From the NCBI RefSeq assembly GCF_025642155.1, contig NZ_CP106798.1, positions 434,001-498,000 on the forward strand: DNA of 64,000 bases. The letters run 5' to 3'. Shown one piece after another: positions 17,313-25,237 of the stretch. This DNA comes from Streptomyces sp. HUAS 15-9. GTDB taxonomy: Bacteria > Actinomycetota > Actinomycetes > Streptomycetales > Streptomycetaceae. Below the pieces are notes generated by a model. That model saw only the letters and a list, made by a program, of their open reading frames with translations. It was not told the DNA's origin and did not search any database. The translations under genes were made by a program, and so were the position numbers. The first letter of the stretch is position 1. Every line of letters starts with the position of its first letter.

Positions 17313-17879
17313 GTGGCGGACATGGAACCAGGGAGCCGCTGGCTCGTCCTCGTGATCAAACTTCCCGCGGAGCCGACCCGGCACCGGGTCGGGGTCTGGC
17401 GGGAGCTGCGCAAGTGCGGTGCGCTCTCCCTCGGCCAGGGGATCTGGGCCGTTCCGGACGTGCCGGTCTTCGCCGACGGCATCACCCGGGCGCTCACGCT
17501 CACGGAACAGGCCGGCGGGCAGGCCGTGACCTTGAACGCCTACGGGCGCAGTGCCGAGGACGCGTCCCGGTTCCGGGCGCTGTTCACCGCCGCCCGGTCC
17601 GCGGACTGGACGGAGTTCCTGGCCGACTGCGGCAAGTTCGAACGGGAGCTGGCCAAGGAGATCCGCATCGCCAAGTTCACGCTGGCCGAGCTGGAGGAAG
17701 AGGAGCAGTCACTGGAGCGGTTGCGGCGCTGGCACCGTGACCTGACCGCGCGGGACGTGTTCGGCGCTCCGGAGGCGGCCGAGGCAGGCCGGCGGCTCAA
17801 GGAATGTGCCGCGGCCTGCGAGGACTACGCCGAGCGGGTCTTCGCCGCACTGCACCAGACTCCGGAGGGGGAACAATGA
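17313..17879 (+). CDS. ChrB-like protein (chromate resistance ChrB N-terminal domain)
   Basis: A 188-residue protein with the ChrB N-terminal domain: RWLVLVIKLPAEPTRHRVGV then WRELRKCGALSLGQGIWAVP. In proteobacteria ChrB is a chromate-responsive regulator next to the ChrA transporter. Here only the short form is present and the downstream partner is an MFS transporter sharing an ATGA overlap, not ChrA. The C-terminal half is a charged helical region (LAELEEEEQSLERLRRWH). GTG 17313 is preferred; ATG 17322 is also in frame. The inducing ion is not known from sequence. Confidence 0.8.
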   Translation: MADMEPGSRWLVLVIKLPAEPTRHRVGVWRELRKCGALSLGQGIWAVPDVPVFADGITRALTLTEQAGGQAVTLNAYGRSAEDASRFRALFTAARSADWTEFLADCGKFERELAKEIRIAKFTLAELEEEEQSLERLRRWHRDLTARDVFGAPEAAEAGRRLKECAAACEDYAERVFAALHQTPEGEQ

Positions 17880-19066
17880 CGGCGCAGACTGCTCCAGCAC
17901 GGCAGATGTGGCCGCTGTACGCGGCCGGGTTCACCACCGCCTTCGGCGCGCACGGCATCGCCGCGACCCTCGGCGGCAACTCCGAGGACGCGGTCACCTC
18001 GCTGCTTGTCCTCGGCGGACTGCTCGCCCTGTATGACGGCGCCGAGGTGGTCCTCAAACCGCTCTTCGGCACCCTCGCCGACCGCATCGGGGCCCGCCCC
18101 GTCCTGCTCGGCGGGCTCGTCGCGTTCGCCGCCGCGTCCGCGCTGTATGTCATGGCGGACAGCCCGGGCTGGCTGTGGGCCGCCCGGCTCGGGCAGGGCG
18201 CCGCGGCCTCCGCGTTCTCCCCGTCCGCCTCGGCACTGGTCGCCCGCCTCAATCCGGCCGCCAAGCACGGCCGCGCGTTCGGCAGTTACGGCTTCTACAA
18301 GTCCATCGGCTACACCCTCGGTCCGCTGCTCGGCGGCGTCCTGGTGTGGGCCGGGGGCCTGCGGTTGCTGTTCGCCGTTCTCGCTGTGCTCGGCGCGGCG
18401 GTCGCCGTCTGGGCCGCCGTCGCCGTTCCCGTCGTACCCCCGCTGCCCAAGGCCCGGCAGACGGTGCTGGATCTGGCCCGCCGCCTGGCGGACCCGGCCT
18501 TCCTCGCCCCGACGGCCGCGCTCGCGGCGGCGACCGCGGCCTTGTCGGTCGGAGTCGGCTTCCTTCCGGTCTCCGGCCGCGCCGCCGGGCTGGGCACGGT
18601 CGCGACCGGTGCGGCGGTGTCGGTGCTCGCCGGCTGTGCCGCCGTCGTCCAGCCGCGAGCGGGGCGCGCTCTGGACGACGGGCGCCTCACGACTCGTACC
18701 GGCCTGGCCGCGGGACTGCTGGCCACCGCCGTTGGCCTGGCCTGCGCGATGCTGCCGGGCCTGACCGGCATCCTCCTCGGCGCGACCCTGATCGGCATCG
18801 GCACGGGACTGATCACGCCGCTCGGCTTCGCCGCCCTGGCCGCGAACACCCCCACCGAGCGCCTCGGCCAGACCATGGGCGCCGCCGAACTCGGCCGCGA
18901 ACTCGGCGATGCGGGCGGGCCCCTCCTCGTCGCTGCCGTCGCCTCGCTCACCACGCTCACCCACGGCTTCGGAGCACTCGCGGCTGTGATCGGGACGGGC
19001 GCGGTGATCGCGTTCGTTCACCGCCGCTCGGCGTCGGCCGTACTCAAACCCGGGGCAGACACGTGA
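17876..19066 (+). CDS. MFS transporter
   Basis: A 396-residue major facilitator with about 12 hydrophobic segments and the loop 2-3 signature GTLADRIGARPVLLGG. Translationally coupled (ATGA) to the ChrB-like gene, with CCGGAGGGGG as ribosome site. Pairing suggests export of the compound or oxyanion sensed by the ChrB-like protein (inference). The conserved substrate pocket cannot be read from sequence. Confidence 0.88.
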   Translation: MTAQTAPARQMWPLYAAGFTTAFGAHGIAATLGGNSEDAVTSLLVLGGLLALYDGAEVVLKPLFGTLADRIGARPVLLGGLVAFAAASALYVMADSPGWLWAARLGQGAAASAFSPSASALVARLNPAAKHGRAFGSYGFYKSIGYTLGPLLGGVLVWAGGLRLLFAVLAVLGAAVAVWAAVAVPVVPPLPKARQTVLDLARRLADPAFLAPTAALAAATAALSVGVGFLPVSGRAAGLGTVATGAAVSVLAGCAAVVQPRAGRALDDGRLTTRTGLAAGLLATAVGLACAMLPGLTGILLGATLIGIGTGLITPLGFAALAANTPTERLGQTMGAAELGRELGDAGGPLLVAAVASLTTLTHGFGALAAVIGTGAVIAFVHRRSASAVLKPGADT

Positions 19067-19084
19067 ACGGACGCGAGGACGGCT

Positions 19085-19235
19085 TCAGTTCTGCTGTCTG
19101 CGCCGCAGCACATGCCGGGCGAGGAGCCCGGCGGCCAGCAGGCCGAGGGCGATGAGCGCGTAGAGCTGGTAGCGGGTGATCTCGTCGTAGACGGCGGTGA
19201 TGTGGGTGCCGGCCGCGTAGGCCAGGGTCGCCCGG
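19085..19235 (-). pseudogene. C-terminal fragment of a membrane protein gene (possibly DedA/VTT family)
   Basis: Reading the minus strand, about 47 codons end at a stop at 19085: TLAYAAGTHITAVYDEITRY followed by a hydrophobic helix and a basic tail (LLARHVLRRRQQN). This has the look of the last helix and tail of a DedA-like protein, but there is no start codon or upstream part. It sits between two plus-strand genes and is best read as a relic. Confidence 0.4.
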
Positions 19236-19281
19236 CCGCCGCCCCGTCCTTCAACGCATTCAGTAGTCGGTCAAATACCGT

Positions 19282-19716
19282 GTGTACGTGATCGGAGTGC
19301 GGGTGTTACGACGGGCTGCAATGCGGCCGGGCCGGGTGGGGCTCTTCCTCGGCCTCGTCCTCCTGATCACCGCCCACCTCGCGGGTACCGTTCATGCCTC
19401 CTCCTTCACGGGGCCGCATATGACGGTCGAGGCCGCCACGATTGCTCAGCCGCAGGCTGACGCCGGGCGCGGTCACGAACCGGCCCCCACGCACCGGCAC
19501 AGCGCCGGGGGCCACATCGATCACGCGGCCGACCGTCCCAGGACCACGGCGGACGAAGCGGTCGCCGAGTGCGACCAGGCCGATCCGGCAGCCGGCTCGT
19601 CCGCAGCGGCGGGCTTCGCGGTCATGCCCACCAGCTGGGGGCGCCCGGTCGACACCGCCGCCTCCGCCACCGGCGGCTCCCCTGCCTTCGCGCTCCATTG
19701 CGTCTGGCGTCTCTGA
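19282..19716 (+). CDS. Exported His-rich small protein (DUF6153-like)
   Basis: A 144-residue protein with an N-terminal signal-like helix (GLFLGLVLLITAHLAGTVHA) and a histidine-rich stretch HEPAPTHRHSAGGHIDHAAD suggestive of metal binding. General layout resembles small His-rich exported actinomycete proteins such as DUF6153, though I am not sure of the family. GTG 19282 is the outer start; GTG 19288 and a later ATG are possible. It precedes a cysteine-synthase-like enzyme and an MFS transporter on the same strand. Confidence 0.6.
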   Translation: MYVIGVRVLRRAAMRPGRVGLFLGLVLLITAHLAGTVHASSFTGPHMTVEAATIAQPQADAGRGHEPAPTHRHSAGGHIDHAADRPRTTADEAVAECDQADPAAGSSAAAGFAVMPTSWGRPVDTAASATGGSPAFALHCVWRL

Positions 19717-19836
19717 GCGCCACCCGCACGCCCCGGCCCCGCCCGAATCGCGTTGGCAGGGACGTGCTCGCACGCCCATGACCCATGACGACCGCACCGC
19801 ACCCTGCCCTGCGCGGTGTGAAGGAGCCGTACACCC

Positions 19837-20961
19837 ATGAACTTCCCGCTGCCCGAAACCCTTGGATCCCGCGCTTCACTCCCCGCTGTTGCCCACCGCC
19901 CCGCACAGCTGGTCGGCCGCACCCCGGTCCTGTGGATCGACGAACCCTTCGCCCCGCCCGGCCGCGGTTTCTACGCCAAGCTCGAAGGCGCGAACCCCGG
20001 CGGCATCAAGGACCGTCCCGGTCTGCACATGATCCGTGAGGCCCGCCGACGCGGGGAGCTCGCGCCCGGGACCCCGATCGTCGAGTCCTCCAGCGGCACC
20101 TTCGCTCTGGGCCTCGCGCTGGCCGGGCTGACCTTCGGTCATCCGGTCACCGTGGTGACCGACCCCGGCATGGAGCCGTCGGTGCTGCGGCTGCTGACCA
20201 CGCTCGGCGCACACATCGACCAGGTGGCGGCTCCGGATGCGGACGGCGGCTGGCAGCAGGCCCGCCGTCGGCGCGTCGCCGAACTGCTGGCCCGTACGCC
20301 GGGGGCCTACTGCCCCGACCAGTACCACAACCCCGACAACACGGCCGCCTACCGGCCGCTGGCCACCGAGCTGATCGCGCAACTGGGCCGTGTCGACGTC
20401 CTCGTGGCGTCGGTGGGCACCGGAGGTCACTCCGCCGGCGTCTCCCGCGTGCTGCGCGAGTCCTTCCCCGCCCTGACCCTGGTCGGCGTGGACGCAGTGG
20501 GCTCCACGATCTTCGGGCAGCCCGCCCGGCCGAGGCTGATGCGCGGCCTCGGCTCCAGCATCCATCCGGGCAACGTCGACTACGCGGCCTTCGCCGAGGT
20601 TCACTGGGTGGCGCCGGCCGAGGCCGTGTGGGCCTGCCGCCAGTTGGGCCGCCGCCACTTCGCGACGGGCGGCTGGAGTGTCGGGGCGGTCGCGCTCGTC
20701 GCGGGGTGGGTCGCGCGGACGTATCCCGCCGGCACCCGCGTCGCAGCGGTCTTCCCCGACGGCCCGCACCGCTACCTGGACACCGTCTACAACGACGCAT
20801 GGTGCCGCCGCAGGCGGCTTCTGGGCCAGGAACCGCCGCCGGAACCCGACGAGATCGCCGAGCCCGACGAGTGCGAGGTGACCGGCTGGACCCGGTGCGG
20901 CACGGTCCGTGACCCGCTCGGCCGTACGACCGCGGAGCCTGCCGAGGCGGGCGTTCGATGA
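19837..20961 (+). CDS. PLP-dependent cysteine synthase family enzyme
   Basis: A 374-residue fold type II PLP enzyme. [12 protein letters not shown] contains the Schiff-base lysine, [12 protein letters not shown] is the substrate-binding loop, and [11 protein letters not shown] is the glycine-rich phosphate loop. The GxIKDRP form and the ~60-residue C-terminal extension differ from classical CysK/CysM, so it may make another beta-substituted amino acid (as SbnA does) rather than cysteine. The stop overlaps the next MFS gene (ATGA), pointing to product export. Confidence 0.85.
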   Translation: MNFPLPETLGSRASLPAVAHRPAQLVGRTPVLWIDEPFAPPGRGFYAKLEGANPGGIKDRPGLHMIREARRRGELAPGTPIVESSSGTFALGLALAGLTFGHPVTVVTDPGMEPSVLRLLTTLGAHIDQVAAPDADGGWQQARRRRVAELLARTPGAYCPDQYHNPDNTAAYRPLATELIAQLGRVDVLVASVGTGGHSAGVSRVLRESFPALTLVGVDAVGSTIFGQPARPRLMRGLGSSIHPGNVDYAAFAEVHWVAPAEAVWACRQLGRRHFATGGWSVGAVALVAGWVARTYPAGTRVAAVFPDGPHRYLDTVYNDAWCRRRRLLGQEPPPEPDEIAEPDECEVTGWTRCGTVRDPLGRTTAEPAEAGVR

Positions 20962-22211
20962 GGCAGCTGCGGGCCCGACTGGCCTCCTTCGACCGCCCGG
21001 CGCGGCTGCTGATGGTCAACCAGTTCGCCATCAACCTCGGCTTCTACATGCTCATGCCCTACCTGGCCGATCATCTGGCCCACGGCCTCGGTCTCGCGGC
21101 CTGGACGGTCGGACTGGTCCTCGGCGTGCGCAACCTCTCCCAGCAGGGTCTGTTCCTCATCGGGGGCACCCTCGCCGACCGCTACGGCTGCAAGCCGATG
21201 ATTCTCATCGGATGCACCCTGCGGACGGTCGCCTTCGCGACTCTCGCGGTGGCGGACACGCTGCCCGCGCTGGTCCTGGCCTCCGCCCTGACCGGGCTGG
21301 CAGGTGCGCTGTTCAACCCGGCCGTGCGGGCGTATCTGGCCGCCGACGCGGGCGAGGAGCGCCGCGTCGAGGCCTTCGCCGCCTTCAACGTCTTCTACCA
21401 GGCAGGCATCCTGATCGGCCCACTGGCGGGGCTGGCCCTGCTGATCTGGGACTTCAGTGCGGTGTGTACGGTCTCGGCGCTCATCTTCGCCGTCCTTGCC
21501 GTACTCCAGGCCCGGGCCCTGCCGGGCCGCCCTCCGGTCGGCCGGAGTGCCGAGCCCGCTTGGCGTGCCGTGGCCGCCGACTGGCGCTCCGTCGCCGCCA
21601 ACCGGCCCTTCCTCCTGTTCACCGCCGCCATGACGGGCTCTTACGTCCTGGGCTTCCAGGTCTATTTGGCCCTCCCCCTGCGGGCCCGGGAACTCTTCGG
21701 TGAACGAACGGGACCGGTGACCGCGGCGGTCTTCGCCGTCTCCGCGCTCGCCGCCCTGTCGGGGCAGCTGAAGCTGACCGCGTGGGCGAAACGAACTCTG
21801 CCCGGGCCACAGGCCATTGCGTACGGACTGGTGGTGATGAGCGCCGCCTTCCTGCTGGTTCTGCCGGGTCCGTACGACGGAGCGGTGGGCCTGACGGCGG
21901 GCGTCCTCGCGCTCGTGCTCTGCGCCGCGCTGCTGGCCTGGGGCGGTGCCCTGCTGTACCCGTTCGAGATGGACACCGTGGTCCGTCTCGCCGGCGACCG
22001 GCTCATCGCGACCTATTACGGCGCCTACAACACCGTCTGCGGCATCGCGATCTCCCTCGGGAACCTCGCGGTCGGGGCACTGTTCGACACGGGTGTGCGG
22101 TGGCTGCCCTGGGCGGTGCTGGCCGGCACCGGGCTCGTGTGCGCCGGGCTGGTGGCGCGACTGCACCGCACCGGATGCCTCGCGCCTGTGCCCGTACCGG
22201 CGACCGGGTGA
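20958..22211 (+). CDS. MFS transporter
   Basis: A 417-residue major facilitator with 12 hydrophobic segments and loop 2-3 signature [17 protein letters not shown]. It is translationally coupled to the PLP enzyme gene by an ATGA overlap. The pairing of a cysteine-synthase-like enzyme with an exporter resembles small amino-acid-derived metabolite or metallophore units, but nothing in the sequence fixes the substrate. Confidence 0.88.
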   Translation: MRQLRARLASFDRPARLLMVNQFAINLGFYMLMPYLADHLAHGLGLAAWTVGLVLGVRNLSQQGLFLIGGTLADRYGCKPMILIGCTLRTVAFATLAVADTLPALVLASALTGLAGALFNPAVRAYLAADAGEERRVEAFAAFNVFYQAGILIGPLAGLALLIWDFSAVCTVSALIFAVLAVLQARALPGRPPVGRSAEPAWRAVAADWRSVAANRPFLLFTAAMTGSYVLGFQVYLALPLRARELFGERTGPVTAAVFAVSALAALSGQLKLTAWAKRTLPGPQAIAYGLVVMSAAFLLVLPGPYDGAVGLTAGVLALVLCAALLAWGGALLYPFEMDTVVRLAGDRLIATYYGAYNTVCGIAISLGNLAVGALFDTGVRWLPWAVLAGTGLVCAGLVARLHRTGCLAPVPVPATG

Positions 22212-22328
22212 GCTGACCCGGACGGTCTGCGGCATCTCGTGGCCCGCGCGGTCCTCCGTCGGAGGGACGTGCCTGACGTGCCGCGCGGCGCCCCGTCCCC
22301 CACCCTGGTGGGAGGAAGGAGCAACGAC

Positions 22329-23270
22329 ATGCCCCGTACCGGAAAGGTGCCGCCCACGGGCATGCTCCGTTCACAGCGCGAGCCCGTCGACCCGTCCCGC
22401 CGGCAGAGATGGACCCTTCGGCTGGTCGCCTCCGCCCGGTCCGCGCACACGCGGGCGGCGACCCGGTTTCCGGTGCTCACCCACCTCGTGGACCGCATGG
22501 TGTCGGTCAACATCTTCGATTCCGCGACGCGCCTGGCGGCGGAGTGCTTCCTGACCGCGGTTCCGCTGCTCTTCGTGATCGGGGCGTACGCTCCGCCCCC
22601 GGTGAGACACGAGCTCATCACGTCTGCCCGTACCGTCTTCGGGCTCACGGGTGCCGCGGACGCCCAGCTCGTACACGCGCTCAGTCCCACGACGGGCAAT
22701 CTGCGGCAGGCGACCGGCGTGGTGGGTGGCCTGATGGTGCTGCTCTCGGCCACCGCGGTGAGCAGGGCGATGCAGCGGCTGTGCAAGCGTGCCTGGGAGA
22801 TTCCCCGGGCCGGGACCAGAATCGCCCCCTGGCGCTGGCTGGCCTGGCTCGCACTGTGGCTGGGGGCACTGATGGTGCAAGGCCCCCTGCGTGACGGGTT
22901 CGGCGCAGGAGCCTGGCTGGGGATCCCGCTGAACCTGGTGGGTCTGACAGGTCTGTGGTGGTGGACCCAGCACCTGCTGCTCGGCGGTCTGATCGGCTGG
23001 AAGCCGCTGCTGCCCGGAGCGGTGATCACGGCGGTCGCCCTCACCGCGCTGACCGGGACCGCCCGCCTGTATCTGCCGCGGGCGCTCAACCACGCCCTCG
23101 CCGAATACGGCCCCCTCGGCTCGGTGTTCATCATGCTGTCGTGGCTGATCGTGGTCTGTGTCGCCGTCGCGATCAGCATCAGCGCGGGTGCCGTCGCGGC
23201 CCAGGAGCCGACCCTGGCCCATCGCCTCGAAAGCCCGCCTCCGGCCCGGGACCGGACCGCGCAGCCGTGA
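22329..23270 (+). CDS. YihY/BrkB family membrane protein
   Basis: A 313-residue protein with about six hydrophobic segments in the arrangement of the YihY/BrkB (formerly RNase BN) family, including AAECFLTAVPLLFVIGAYA near the N-terminus, and GPLGSVFIMLSWLIVVCVAV near the C-terminus. Function is not established for the family. ATG 22329 follows GGGAGGAAGGAG; the frame upstream lacks a ribosome site. Confidence 0.88.
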   Translation: MPRTGKVPPTGMLRSQREPVDPSRRQRWTLRLVASARSAHTRAATRFPVLTHLVDRMVSVNIFDSATRLAAECFLTAVPLLFVIGAYAPPPVRHELITSARTVFGLTGAADAQLVHALSPTTGNLRQATGVVGGLMVLLSATAVSRAMQRLCKRAWEIPRAGTRIAPWRWLAWLALWLGALMVQGPLRDGFGAGAWLGIPLNLVGLTGLWWWTQHLLLGGLIGWKPLLPGAVITAVALTALTGTARLYLPRALNHALAEYGPLGSVFIMLSWLIVVCVAVAISISAGAVAAQEPTLAHRLESPPPARDRTAQP

Positions 23271-23457
23271 CAACTCCGGCATCCACGTCTTCGGCGGCCG
23301 TGCGCCTCATCCGACCCCGGATTGCGAGCAGTTGGCCCGTCGGCGCAGCCAGGCGGTGCCGCGACTGCCACCGGCGGGGTGGATATTGCGTGGCTCCGTC
23401 CGGGCCCGATCCCTACAGTGGCCAGGCACGACATCGCCACGGGGAGGCTCTCGGATC

Positions 23458-24897
23458 ATGCGGACGCACTATCCGCGCACACCGCATCTGCCATGGTCCC
23501 CGGGTGCGACGCCCGACGATGTGCGGGCCGGTGATCTGACGGGGCTCAGGGGCCGGGAGGTCGTGGTCACCGAGAAGCTGGACGGGGAGAACACCACCCT
23601 CTACCCGGACGGGCTGCACGCTCGGTCACTGGATTCGGGGCACCATCCGTCCAGAGCCTGGGTCAAGGCCCTTCAGGGGCGGATCGGACCGGGGATTCCG
23701 GCGGGGTGGCGCGTATGCGGAGAGAACCTCTACGCCCGCCACTCGATCGCCTACGAGGGCCTGGAGAGCTGGTTCTACGGCTTCTCGGTCTGGGCCGGCG
23801 AGCGGTGCCTGGACTGGGACGACACCGTGCGGTTCCTGCGGAGGCTCGGAGTGCCCGTCCCGCGCGTGCTGTGGCGCGGCGTGTTCGACGAGCGGGCCGT
23901 GCGGGCGCTGCGGCTGGATGCCGCGCGGCAGGAGGGGTACGTCGTACGGGCCGTGGACGGTTTCCAGCGCGCGGAGTTCGGGCAGCGGGTGGCCAAGTGG
24001 GTGCGCCCGGGACACGTGCAGACCGATACGCACTGGATGCACGCGTCCGTCGTGGAGAACGGACTTGGTCCGGGCGCGGCGCTGTGGGCCGTGCGTTCCG
24101 GCGCCGCGCCCGACGTTCCGTCGTTGCTGGCCGCGGTCGGCGTGCCGGAGTACGGCTCCTCCCCCGCTGCCGAAACCGCTGCAGAACCCGCTGCCGAACC
24201 CGTGGCCGTCGAGGCGGCCGTGGCCGAGGCGGCCGCGCGACTCGATCTGCTGGGGCGGCTGGGGGACGCACGGCTGGCCGGTGTGCTGGCCGCGCTGCTG
24301 CACCGCCGCCCACGGGCCCGGCTGATGGCACGGCTCGCGGTTCCGCTGGGCATGCCGCTGACCCGCCGCGTCGGCGACCTGGTCGGGCTGCACACCGGGC
24401 TGCACCGCCCGTTCCCCGACGAGGAGCGCCGCGGCGGGCTGATACGCATGACCACGGCGGTCGATCTGGGGGTGCTGCACGCGGTGGCGAGCGCCGTGCT
24501 GGCCGGACGCGGGGACGTGGCGGCCGCCGAGGCACGCGAGCAGGTGGAGTGGTCCGCGCTGCACGCCGAGGAGGCCGGGCTGCTCGGCCGGACACCACTC
24601 GAACCCCTGCGCAGCGGCCTGCGCGAGGCGCTGACGGACCTCGACGCCGACGCCGCCGACCGCTGCTGGGCGCAGGCGCGGGAGATGTGTGCCCAGGGGC
24701 GGATCGTCAGCGTCGAGGAGGCGCTGGCGGTCGGGGGTGTTTCCCCGGCTGATCCACCTCGTCGGGCCGTCCGGCAGCGGCAAGAGCACGTTCGGCGCGG
24801 GCCTGTCCGGTGTCGATGCTCTCGTCTGCCTGGACGACCTGCGTCAGGCGCGTGGCTCTCGGGCGGACCAGAGCGCCAACGCGGACGTACTGCGTGA
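23458..24897 (+). CDS. RNA ligase (nucleotidyltransferase family)
   Basis: An ATP-dependent RNA ligase. Motif I TEKLDGEN has the AMP-accepting lysine at residue 40; motif III is in the segment ending SWFYGFSVW; motif IV is EGYVVRAVD; motif V is VAKWVRPG. About 220 further residues form a helical C-terminal domain. Ligases of this type seal a 3'-OH to a 5'-phosphate in RNA. The last ~50 codons (from about 24737) overlap the kinase gene in another frame and look like non-native sequence, so the true C-terminus or a fusion with the kinase is uncertain. It leads a three-gene RNA repair operon. Confidence 0.87.
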   Translation: MRTHYPRTPHLPWSPGATPDDVRAGDLTGLRGREVVVTEKLDGENTTLYPDGLHARSLDSGHHPSRAWVKALQGRIGPGIPAGWRVCGENLYARHSIAYEGLESWFYGFSVWAGERCLDWDDTVRFLRRLGVPVPRVLWRGVFDERAVRALRLDAARQEGYVVRAVDGFQRAEFGQRVAKWVRPGHVQTDTHWMHASVVENGLGPGAALWAVRSGAAPDVPSLLAAVGVPEYGSSPAAETAAEPAAEPVAVEAAVAEAAARLDLLGRLGDARLAGVLAALLHRRPRARLMARLAVPLGMPLTRRVGDLVGLHTGLHRPFPDEERRGGLIRMTTAVDLGVLHAVASAVLAGRGDVAAAEAREQVEWSALHAEEAGLLGRTPLEPLRSGLREALTDLDADAADRCWAQAREMCAQGRIVSVEEALAVGGVSPADPPRRAVRQRQEHVRRGPVRCRCSRLPGRPASGAWLSGGPERQRGRTA

Positions 24898-25237
24898 GGG
24901 CCTGGGCAGGCTGGATGCCGCGCTGACGGGGGGCGGCACCGTCGTGTGGGACGCCACCTCCCTCAGCCGTCAGCAGCGTTCCCTGGTGCTGGCGGTGGCG
25001 CGGCGCCGTGATGCGCTGGTGACCCACGCGGTCGTCCTCGTCGATGAGGACGAGACCGCGCGGCGCAACGCCGACCGGACGCACCCGGTGCCGGCGGAGG
25101 TGCTCAACGCTCAGCTGCGCCGGTTCGACCCGCCCTACCCGGGTCAGGCGCACCGCACCTGGTATGTCGGCCCGGGTGGATCGGTCGACGACATCGCGGG
25201 TGCCCTGGAGAGCACCCTGGAGGGAGAGGAGGCGTGA
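24737..25237 (+). CDS. P-loop polynucleotide kinase-like ATPase
   Basis: A 166-residue P-loop kinase. Walker A is [10 protein letters not shown], followed by [13 protein letters not shown] and [13 protein letters not shown], the pattern of the T4 Pnk/zeta-toxin kinase group; [19 protein letters not shown] resembles the arginine-rich lid. It would phosphorylate 5'-OH RNA ends for the ligase encoded upstream. GTG 24737 is chosen because the protein begins directly with the P-loop strand. The gene starts inside the ligase frame (+1 frame) and its stop overlaps the next ATG (TGATG). Confidence 0.82.
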   Translation: MFPRLIHLVGPSGSGKSTFGAGLSGVDALVCLDDLRQARGSRADQSANADVLREGLGRLDAALTGGGTVVWDATSLSRQQRSLVLAVARRRDALVTHAVVLVDEDETARRNADRTHPVPAEVLNAQLRRFDPPYPGQAHRTWYVGPGGSVDDIAGALESTLEGEEA

